The position numbers and the translations under genes were made by a program. This document shows, piece by piece, positions 47,867 to 54,787 of a DNA stretch of 64,000 nucleotides. The DNA is from Clostridium aceticum (GTDB lineage Bacteria; Bacillota; Clostridia; Peptostreptococcales; Natronincolaceae): contig NZ_CP009687.1 of the NCBI RefSeq assembly GCF_001042715.1, forward strand, positions 1,293,418 through 1,357,417. The letters are read 5' to 3'. The notes under the pieces are model-generated. The model did no database searches. It had not been told where the DNA came from and was given only the letters and a program-made list of their open reading frames with translations. Within the stretch, counting starts at the first letter, position 1. The number at the start of each line of letters is the position of its first letter.

Positions 47867-49078
47867 ATGGAAGTTGTTGATCAAAGTGAAGTGATAGAAC
47901 TATTCGATGTTGTAGAGGAGACGGTAGAAGATGAAGGAATTGTGCAAATTTATTGTGAAGGTTTCAGGGGTATACAAACATATGAGAAGGAGGACATAAA
48001 TAAGGTAATCAAAAACCTATTTGAATCGTGTAATGTAAATTTTCTAATTGGTTCTGGTTATTGTTATGAAAGACTTAGGACTTTAGGAAATTTAGAGACT
48101 CTTATCGAGCAAAATGCCTTAACCAATAAAGATAATGATAATAATAGAATTGCAATTGAATCGTTGATCTTATATGATTTTTTCAGAAATAGTATCTATC
48201 CCCATAAAGAAGACATAGAAAGCAAATGCTCTTTTGAAAATTCGAATATATTTATTTTAAAACTAGCAGCATTATTATCTAATAGAAATGATAAGAACTT
48301 ACTAAAACGTATTAATTTATTTACAACAAACTACGATATGTTTTTTGAGTTGTCTCTAGAAAAAAATAAGATTTATTATAATGATGGATTTGCAGGTAGG
48401 TTAGTACCAACGTTTTCTACTCAAAATTATAATAAAATAGTGAAACAAATTGTTCAGAATACAGAGAGAGAATCTCAAATACCTACAGTTAACCTATTTA
48501 AATTACATGGATCATTAAGTTGGTCTAAGGAATGTGATGAAATTGTATATAAAACAGACCCAGCGAACTATTTGAGTGTGATTGAAGAATGCGCCATGGT
48601 ATTTGAAAATTCAGATTTTAAGTATGATAAATCTTCAGCCACTACTAGTATTAATGAGTCCGTTGATCTAATTAATATGCTAGGTACTGAATTTAGTGGA
48701 GAATTGGTTGAACAGGTTAATAAATTTACTGAAGCATATCAAAAATTGCATATTATTAATCCCACTAAGAAAAAATTCGAAGAAACACTACTTGCAAATG
48801 TTTACTATGACTTGTTAAGAATGTACTCAAATGAATTAGAAAAGAATACTTCAGTTCTCTTTGTATTTGGATTCTCATTTAAAGATGAGCATATCTACAG
48901 CATTACAAAGAGAGCCTTAGCTAATCCTTCAATGATAATGTATATTTTTATATATAATGAGCGTTCTCTTAGGGACTTTAAAGAAATGTTTAAAGATCAT
49001 TACAATGTCTTTTATATTTATTGCCAAAACAAAAATATTGATTTAAATGAGTTTACCTCTATCCTGTTTGGGGGTTAA
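47867..49078 (+). CDS. SIR2-like domain protein of a SIR2-HerA defence pair
   Basis: 403 aa from ATG 47867 (GAGGTGAAGTG upstream). SIR2-type features: NFLIGSGYCYERL in place of the usual GAG nucleotide-binding loop, INLFTTNYDMFFEL, VNLFKLHGSLSWS, and LFVFGFSFKDEHIYSI. Proteins of this kind hydrolyse NAD when triggered by phage and act with a HerA-type ATPase. The HerA gene starts two bases after this stop, so they are one translational unit. The first 40 residues are acidic and family-specific. NADase activity is inferred from the family. Confidence 0.86.
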   Translation: MEVVDQSEVIELFDVVEETVEDEGIVQIYCEGFRGIQTYEKEDINKVIKNLFESCNVNFLIGSGYCYERLRTLGNLETLIEQNALTNKDNDNNRIAIESLILYDFFRNSIYPHKEDIESKCSFENSNIFILKLAALLSNRNDKNLLKRINLFTTNYDMFFELSLEKNKIYYNDGFAGRLVPTFSTQNYNKIVKQIVQNTERESQIPTVNLFKLHGSLSWSKECDEIVYKTDPANYLSVIEECAMVFENSDFKYDKSSATTSINESVDLINMLGTEFSGELVEQVNKFTEAYQKLHIINPTKKKFEETLLANVYYDLLRMYSNELEKNTSVLFVFGFSFKDEHIYSITKRALANPSMIMYIFIYNERSLRDFKEMFKDHYNVFYIYCQNKNIDLNEFTSILFGG

Positions 49079-49080
49079 GT

Positions 49081-50880
49081 ATGAACGATATTTTATTAAT
49101 AGGTGAAGTCATTGATGTTATTGGAATTAGTACTAAAGTAAAGGTATATGAGGAAAAAAATACAGCTAGACTCTTATATAATGGAAAAGTTATAAAGAAT
49201 ATTGCTGTTGGAAATTACGTGAAAATACTTAAAGGTTATACTGAAATTATTGCAGTTATTGAAGGTGAGTACATAAAAGAAATAAAGAATGTTGATTCAT
49301 ATAGTAAGCATACGGATACTTACTCTAGGATATTAGACGTTAAGATACTTGGACATTTCAGTCAGAATAAGGCTTTCGTTAAAGGTGTCTATGAAACGCC
49401 GATGATATCAAACTACGTGTATGTGTTGCAAGAAGATGAAGTTCAAAAAATATTTTGCTTTACAAAAGATATGGAGCCTGTTATTAGGATTGGTAATATC
49501 TCAGGCTATGATAACTATAAGCTAGCCCTTAGTCTTCAGAAACTATTTGCTAGTCATATCGGTATATTCGGAAATACCGGTAGTGGAAAGTCAAATACTT
49601 TGGCAAAGGTATATACTGAGTTATTCAAATCAGGATTGAATTATGAAAAAAGCAAATTTCTCCTTATTGATTTCAATGATGAATATACCTCGGAGGCAGT
49701 TTTAGTGATCCAAAAAAAGGTTTATAGACTAGACACGAGATCAAATACTGGGGATAAATATCCTTTGCCAAGAAGTGTTATTGAAGATTCAGTATTCTGG
49801 TCGATAATACTTGATGCTACAGATAAAACCCAACGCCCTTTTCTTGAGAGAGTGTTAAAAAGCTATAAGTTCTATAAAATTCGTTCTTTTAGTTTTACTG
49901 ATGTAATTAGGGTTATTCATGAAAATCCCTCTAAGTTTAATAAGGTTAAGACTGAAACTACTAATGTCTTACAAAAAATTTATGGTGGTAATGCATATGA
50001 TTATGAAAGGATTTTTGATGATATAGAACACCATAGTGTAGGTGCTTGTTTATATAATCGGGAAGGCGGTCAATATTTTAATACGATTGAACTACTGGAA
50101 GATTATATAAAGGCTAAGATTGAAGATCTTGGTTGTGTTGATATTTTCGATCCAATAGAGTGTCAGTCTCTTGATCCTTTAGTTCTATTTGATATTGTAC
50201 TAAATTATAAGCATGTCTATGAGCTGCTAAAAGGATATAGCAATGATGAACATATTTCTCCTATGATAAAGAGGTCAGAGAAGAGAATTAATGAAATTTC
50301 TAGAGTTCTTGAATTTAAAGATGAGATACAAGATGAGATGGCTATTCAAGTAGTTTCTATATCTAATTGTAATATACATATGAAAAAAATAATACCATTA
50401 CTTATTTGTAAAGAAGCATATGATAACCAAAAAGAGGCACCTAAGGGAAGTAAGAGTCTTCACCTAATTATTGATGAAGCACACAATATACTTTCTGAGA
50501 ACTCAAACAGAGAAAGTGCTTCATGGAAGGATTATCGATTAGAGGTTTTTGAAGAAATTATTAAAGAAGGAAGAAAGTTTGGATGTTTCATTACTATAGC
50601 GAGTCAAAGGCCATCGGATATTTCGGCAACTTTGGTATCGCAGCTACATAACTATTTCATTCACCGACTAGTAAACGAGGAAGATTTATTCACTATAAGG
50701 AAGTCTGTTTCCTTTTTAGATAAGTCTAAACAAGAGATGATACCAATTTTATCACAAGGACAATGTATATGTAGCGGTTTAGCACTTGATTTTCCTGTAA
50801 ATGTTCAGGTAGATGAGCTTGCGGATGCTAATAAGCCTGACAGTAAAGACATAAATGTTATTGACTTATGGAAGCCCTAA
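49081..50880 (+). CDS. HerA-type ATPase (DUF87) of the SIR2-HerA pair
   Basis: 599 aa. A HAS-barrel-like N-terminal domain (to about residue 150) precedes SHIGIFGNTGSGKSNTLAKVY (Walker A, near 165) and SLHLIIDEAHNILSE (Walker B, near 462), then EIIKEGRKFGCFITIASQRPSDISATLVSQLHNYFIHRLVNEEDL, the HerA/FtsK-like sensor and arginine finger region. HerA forms hexamers that act as DNA translocases or scaffolds. Together with the SIR2 protein this matches a known two-gene anti-phage system. Start at ATG 49081, GGGG 8 nt upstream within the previous gene. Confidence 0.9.
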   Translation: MNDILLIGEVIDVIGISTKVKVYEEKNTARLLYNGKVIKNIAVGNYVKILKGYTEIIAVIEGEYIKEIKNVDSYSKHTDTYSRILDVKILGHFSQNKAFVKGVYETPMISNYVYVLQEDEVQKIFCFTKDMEPVIRIGNISGYDNYKLALSLQKLFASHIGIFGNTGSGKSNTLAKVYTELFKSGLNYEKSKFLLIDFNDEYTSEAVLVIQKKVYRLDTRSNTGDKYPLPRSVIEDSVFWSIILDATDKTQRPFLERVLKSYKFYKIRSFSFTDVIRVIHENPSKFNKVKTETTNVLQKIYGGNAYDYERIFDDIEHHSVGACLYNREGGQYFNTIELLEDYIKAKIEDLGCVDIFDPIECQSLDPLVLFDIVLNYKHVYELLKGYSNDEHISPMIKRSEKRINEISRVLEFKDEIQDEMAIQVVSISNCNIHMKKIIPLLICKEAYDNQKEAPKGSKSLHLIIDEAHNILSENSNRESASWKDYRLEVFEEIIKEGRKFGCFITIASQRPSDISATLVSQLHNYFIHRLVNEEDLFTIRKSVSFLDKSKQEMIPILSQGQCICSGLALDFPVNVQVDELADANKPDSKDINVIDLWKP

Positions 50881-51020
50881 TAAGTTTTTAATTATCTCTT
50901 AATTATCTCTGACTATGTTGACAGTAGAAGAAATATAGATACTTATTAAAAATTTATAACCAGGACAATATAATAACCGTGATTAATTTTAGAATTCTAA
51001 ATACAAGCTAGGAGGAAATA

Positions 51021-51842
51021 ATGTCGGAAAAAGTAAAAAGATTAAAACCTACACCAGATACACTGAGAGAACTATATCTTAAGTCTGGAAACAAATGTGC
51101 TTTTACTGGATGTCCACAACTAATGATCGATGAGAATGGTGTTTTTATAGGAGAAGTATGTCATATAGAGGGGGCAATGCCAGGTGGAGAAAGATTTAAT
51201 AAAAATCAATCAAATGAAGATAGAAGAAAGTTTGAAAATTTAATGCTTATGTGCCATAAACATCATAAGATAACTAACGATGTTTACAAATATACAGTAG
51301 AAAAATTAAGAGAAATGAAGAAAAATCATGAGAGAAAGTTTACAGATATTGAAACGAAAATCGCTGAAAGTATAAAAGATTATGCTAAGGAAGATATAAT
51401 AAGCATGCCAAAGACATTAAATGGTATGAATGAATATTTTGCATGGGGACAAGATCAAGAAGAGTTACTGGAAACTATAAAGCAAATAAATGTTTTTGCT
51501 GAGAATTTAAAGCAACTACCACACGGAACCAGAGCTATATTGGCAATTGTATGCGAAAGAGTTGAAAAAGAGAAAATAGTTGGTGCAATAGAATTTAAAG
51601 TGCCAGCAAGTGAGATACAAAAAGTATCTAGAATAGCATTTAATGATCTTAAAGAGCATTTAGCTATTTTAATTAAATATAAAATGTGTTATATAGAAAA
51701 AGACTGGGATGAAATAGAAAAGATATATTTAAATACTGGCGCTTATGATGGTTGGTGGGGCGATATTAAAGAGTATTGTATTAACAAAAATATTTCTTTA
51801 GCTGAAATTATAACTAATTTAGATTTCAGTATGTTGGACTAG
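51021..51842 (+). CDS. HNH endonuclease domain protein
   Basis: 273 aa. An HNH module fills the first 90 residues: LYLKSGNKCAFTGCPQLMID, GEVCHIEGAMPGGERFN, FENLMLMCHKHHKITND, with two Cys pairs and the HxxA/HH metal site. The remaining 180 residues are mostly helical (KQLPHGTRAILAIVCERVEKEKI) and not recognised. AGGAGG precedes the ATG. The stop codon TAG (51840-51842) includes the first base of the ssrA direct repeat, so the gene ends exactly at the island's right junction. Possible defence nuclease; role unproven. Confidence 0.8.
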   Translation: MSEKVKRLKPTPDTLRELYLKSGNKCAFTGCPQLMIDENGVFIGEVCHIEGAMPGGERFNKNQSNEDRRKFENLMLMCHKHHKITNDVYKYTVEKLREMKKNHERKFTDIETKIAESIKDYAKEDIISMPKTLNGMNEYFAWGQDQEELLETIKQINVFAENLKQLPHGTRAILAIVCERVEKEKIVGAIEFKVPASEIQKVSRIAFNDLKEHLAILIKYKMCYIEKDWDEIEKIYLNTGAYDGWWGDIKEYCINKNISLAEIITNLDFSMLD

Positions 51843-52414
51843 CAAACGATAATTACGTTTTAGCAGCTTAGTAAAACTGCTCGTTTCTACTAGACCACCC
51901 GCAGTCTAGCTAGAAACGTCATCTTAGCGGGGAACGTCTTAAGGGATGCCTTGACCTTAAGTTGTATAATTAGGGCTGGTCGAATCTATAGTATGTTGCT
52001 GGACGATAGAGGAGACGAGAATTAAAACAGTAACTACGCTCGTAGAAGCTGAAGGTAAAGGGCCTTCGGACAGAGGTTCGATTCAAAAAGAGTCGCCTTG
52101 TGGAGTGATCTACAAGTGAAAATCTGGTTTACATCGGTGAAACCGTAACGTAAAGACGACGGCAATACCGAGGGGTAAAGGGAGAAATCCCAAAGCCCTG
52201 TATCGACTCATAGGCTCCTAAATCGTAAGATATGGAGTACTAGGATAGAAGTTTTGATTGGGGACATTTCCCCAACAGAAGAGGAATACTCCAGATAGGT
52301 GTGTATCCCCTTACATTATATCTTCTATAACACGCCAGAGAACTTCAAAGGAAGTTCAAGATATAGTCAGCACCATTGGAAACAATGGACTAAGGTGTCC
52401 CCTCGCCTCCACCA
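51842..52414 (+). pseudogene. Truncated second copy of ssrA (tag to CCA) with a variant group I intron; island right boundary
   Basis: Repeats 33626-34148. The tag codons are identical, but the 5' half (acceptor strand, D region) is absent, so this copy cannot make a working tmRNA. The T-stem is damaged: CAGAGGTTCGATT here against CAGGGGTTCGATT, leaving a mismatch with CCCCT. It looks like the host ssrA 3' end displaced by an integrating element that brought its own replacement, or the reverse. Homologous recombination between the copies would remove 18,216 bp and leave one ssrA. Confidence 0.92.
52083..52397 (+). ncRNA. Group I intron, variant copy with a peripheral insertion
   Basis: Same P1 (CGATT / AGTCG), S element AAGATATAGTC and terminal G as the intron at 33867, but about 50 nt longer. 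The extra bases (about 52251-52315) contain the hairpin TTGGGGA / TCCCCAA and replace a 20-nt stretch in a peripheral loop, leaving the core unchanged. Confidence 0.85.
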
Positions 52415-52425
52415 GTGAAACTTTC

Positions 52426-52470
52426 GACCGTATTGAGTCAATTGACTTGATACGGTCTTTTGTATTTTTT
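52426..52470 (+). terminator. Terminator after the truncated ssrA
   Basis: GACCGTATtGAGTCAATTGACTtGATACGGTC stem followed by TTTTGTATTTTTTT. A different sequence from the terminator behind the first copy. Confidence 0.88.
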
Positions 52471-52500
52471 TCTTATGCAATTTAAATCCACAAAAGTATA

Positions 52501-52526
52501 AAAGCTGCATTTGAAGCAGCTTTTTC
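52501..52526 (+). terminator. Second terminator-like hairpin
   Basis: AAAGCTGC / GCAGCTTTTT with a seven-base loop. It faces the convergent LysM gene. Confidence 0.75.
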
Positions 52527-52631
52527 TGTGTATTATCGCTTATTTCATGATAGCACTTTAAGGAAATGGGAAAAGTATAGATTTGTAACCTAATATAAAG
52601 TTATTATCAAAATACTGACTTAATATGGTTT

Positions 52632-53159
52632 TTACCTGAGTGGTACGTTGATTATTTGACCAACGAAGATAATGTTCGGGTTAATAATCTGAGGATTAGC
52701 AGCGATGATAGCCTGCAGACTAACACCAGTACGTCTAGCAATACTGATTAGGGTTTCACCTACCGAAACATATATTTGAATCATATTTAGTGGTAGCGGT
52801 GGCGGCAAGGGTGGGGTTATCACTAAATTTATAACCTGGTTCACAAAAATAAGGAAAGGATCGAAGATTTGAGGGTTTTGGGCCCATAATAATTCTACCG
52901 TCAGACCGAAGCGGCGAGCAATAGAAAAGAGGGTATCTCCCAACCTTACAAGATATTGTGCCCGGGCAAAGCCAGGATTAGGTGGTATTGGTGCCGCTGA
53001 AGGGATAGTGACAATTTGCCCCGGATAAAGGATATTAGGATTGATAATTCCAGGATTAGCTATCAAAATTTCTTGGATGGATACATTAAAAATTCTTGCT
53101 AGAAAAAAAAGAGTATCTCCTGGTATGATAACGATGTTAACGTGAGGTCTTTGATGCAT
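52632..53159 (-). CDS. Three-LysM-domain protein
   Basis: 175 aa from ATG 53159, behind AAAGGAGTG on the minus strand. Upstream in-frame sequence to 53411 is antisense to a transposase remnant, so the longer start is rejected. Three LysM repeats are separated by Pro-rich linkers: INIVIIPGDTLFFLARIFNVSIQEILIANP, QYLVRLGDTLFSIARRFGLTVELLWAQNP and IYVSVGETLISIARRTGVSLQAIIAANP, each ending in a PGQ/VGQIINVP-type strand. No signal peptide or catalytic domain. Such proteins bind peptidoglycan, often in the spore coat or cortex. Confidence 0.87.
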   Translation of the reverse strand: MHQRPHVNIVIIPGDTLFFLARIFNVSIQEILIANPGIINPNILYPGQIVTIPSAAPIPPNPGFARAQYLVRLGDTLFSIARRFGLTVELLWAQNPQIFDPFLIFVNQVINLVITPPLPPPLPLNMIQIYVSVGETLISIARRTGVSLQAIIAANPQIINPNIIFVGQIINVPLR

Positions 53160-53239
53160 TTTTTTCACTCCTTTGCGTGTTATAGTCATTCTCAGTAAAT
53201 AATATTCATGACTAAAAAAAGTGTGTTGTTTTAAAGGTT

Positions 53240-53445
53240 TGGTCTTATGCAATAAGTCATGGAGATGTTTTATTTGACTTATCAATATTCTAATATTAAA
53301 ATTAATTGAAGTGATAAAAATGCAAATATTTTCTAGAGAAAAAAGCCAAATAGGGATATATATCATGCAATGTTTAGAGGGATAGATAAAAGAGATATAT
53401 TTTTGACACAAAATGATTATAAAAAATTCTTATATCCCCCTAGCT
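53240..53445 (+). pseudogene. REP-associated (IS200-like) tyrosine transposase, 5' remnant A
   Basis: The flank GTCATGGAGATGTTTTATTTGACTTATCAAT matches the left flank of copy C (59812). The frame from ATG 53320 reads FSREKSQIGIY, then, with frame changes, GIDKRDIFLTQN, matching the N-terminus of the copy at 59904. Nothing of the catalytic part remains. Confidence 0.75.
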
Positions 53446-53801
53446 TTGGGAAAATAAGCGATGATTAATAAAATTATAAAACGAAAGGTAGGTGAAAAAC
53501 CTGATTTGTGGTTGCAGCAGAGAAAACAAATACTAGGGATCGTTTAATGGATATTTAGTTTATAAAACTGCCAAAGTACACCTAAAAGGAAAGGCTTTGA
53601 TGGTAGAAATAAATCAGGGACCACTAACAGTTGTAATCTTGTTGTACTTTATTGTTAAAATGCAATAAAGGCTCTGCGAGATTTATAAATGTGAGGTGAT
53701 ACCCTAGTGGTTGAATCCTGTTATACCACCGCTTTGTTTAGTACACAAAGTGAAAAATCGTAATGTTATGCTATGTTACGGTTTTAGAAATCAGGGTATT
53801 T
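53446..53801. other. Non-coding stretch before the TfoX-N gene
   Basis: No ORF with a ribosome site and no strong hairpin. The stretch has scattered stops in all frames. Confidence 0.4.
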
Positions 53802-54119
53802 ATGGCATCAACATTAAATTTTGTAGAGTATGTGTGCGAGCAAATTAGCGATGCTGGTAGTATTACATATAAAAAGATGTTTGGTGAATATGGAATCTAC
53901 TGTAACGGTAAAATTTTAGGTCTTATATGCAACAATCAATTTTTTGTAAAAAAAACAGTAGCAGGAGCATCTTTATTGAGCACAAAAGAAGCATCACCAT
54001 ACCCAGGTGCAAAACCTCATTTTGTTATTGATTTTTTAGACGAGAGAGAGTCTTTGAGGGAATTTATTATCAAAACTTGTGAAGAACTACCTATGCCGAA
54101 GCCCAAAAAGAAGAAGTGA
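53802..54119 (+). CDS. TfoX N-terminal domain protein
   Basis: 105 aa from ATG 53802. The domain is complete: FVEYVCEQISDAGSITYKKMFGEYGIYCNGKILGLICNNQFFVKKTVAG, then SPYPGAKPHFVIDFLDERESLREFIIKTCEELP and a basic tail KPKKKK. TfoX-N proteins are small and of uncertain function; the full TfoX competence regulator is longer. No partner gene nearby. It lies inside the outer pair of ssrA-end repeats. Confidence 0.85.
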   Translation: MASTLNFVEYVCEQISDAGSITYKKMFGEYGIYCNGKILGLICNNQFFVKKTVAGASLLSTKEASPYPGAKPHFVIDFLDERESLREFIIKTCEELPMPKPKKKK

Positions 54120-54216
54120 TAAGTATATAAAGACAGATTCATTAAGATGCCGAATAAGATACAAATCCATAACAAAAAGATAGAGGAATAACAAAATTAG
54201 TGAATTTCACCCACCA

Positions 54217-54237
54217 CTCCTCGCCTCCACCAAATAA
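54217..54237 (+). repeat. Third ssrA 3'-end copy (candidate attachment core, right)
   Basis: CTCCTCGCCTCCACCAAATAA repeats the tmRNA 3' end and, unlike the copy at 52401, keeps AAATAA after CCA exactly as behind the intact ssrA. It is followed by its own terminator. The direct repeat suggests an outer element of about 20 kb, or two elements integrated in tandem. Confidence 0.7.
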
Positions 54238-54240
54238 TCT

Positions 54241-54284
54241 ACCATCTATTGATAAAAAGTTTTATCAGCAGGTGGTTTTATTTT
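54241..54284 (+). terminator. Terminator after the third ssrA-end copy
   Basis: ACCATCTATTGATAAAA / TTTTATCAGCAGGTGGT with TTTTATTTT tail. Possibly the original host ssrA terminator. Confidence 0.85.
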
Positions 54285-54299
54285 GTTCTGAAAAGCCTT

Positions 54300-54348
54300 G
54301 AAACAAGCGATTCCCGGAGATTATCTAGGGGTCGCTTGCTTCAATTTT
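54300..54348 (+). terminator. Hairpin downstream, possible terminator
   Basis: GAAACAAGCGATTCCC and GGGGTCGCTTGCTTC pair around a 13-base loop; AATTTT follows. Confidence 0.55.
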
Positions 54349-54532
54349 GGGAGTATGTTATTCAGTATTTTCATCAGTGATTGCTGGTATAAGCCGGGAG
54401 TGTGGGTAATAATCGTTTGACTTTTCATAGGTGTAGAGCTCGCAGCTATAAGAAATACCAGTTTTAATTGTTTTTGTTGGATTTGACGATTATAATATAT
54501 AGCATGTATTATTTAATGAAGAAAGTGGGTCC

Positions 54533-54714
54533 ATGGATTACAAAACAACAAAAGAAGCCACTGAAAAATAGGACCTAACTGAACGCCGAGTACAAGTCTT
54601 ATGCTGGTAAGGGAAAATTCTTGGTGTATCTCGTCTAGGCGGGGTATATATCTAAAGACACAGAGAAGTTGGAAGATGGTCGGTACAAAAGAAACACTGA
54701 CGAAAAGAAAGTAA
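54533..54714 (+). pseudogene. Decayed helix-turn-helix protein gene
   Basis: From ATG 54533 the frame reads DYKTTKEATEK, stop, DLTERRVQVLCW, stop, GKILGVSRLGGVYI, stop. The order ERRVQVLC, GKI.GVSRLGG.Y, then (in a shifted frame) DGRYKRNTDEKK is that of a small family of HTH proteins of about 60 aa (W.ISERRVQ.LC..G.I.GA...G..W.IP). Two or three nonsense changes and a frame loss mean it is dead. Confidence 0.65.
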
Positions 54715-54787
54715 CGTAAAGTGAAATACTTTGGGCTAGCCCGGTATAATCAGTCCAGGAATACTCATTTAGAATGGAGGAGTAGCG

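Noticed and set aside
51842-52414. Second functional tmRNA gene
   Set aside because: The 5' half with the acceptor strand and D-like region is missing and the T-stem has a mismatch.
52258-52485. 75-codon ORF overlapping the second ssrA copy
   Set aside because: It lies across the intron, T-arm and terminator of the repeat and has no ribosome site; a shadow of RNA sequence.
53160-53411. N-terminal extension of the LysM protein
   Set aside because: The extra 84 codons are antisense to a transposase remnant, and a good ribosome site precedes the inner ATG at 53159.
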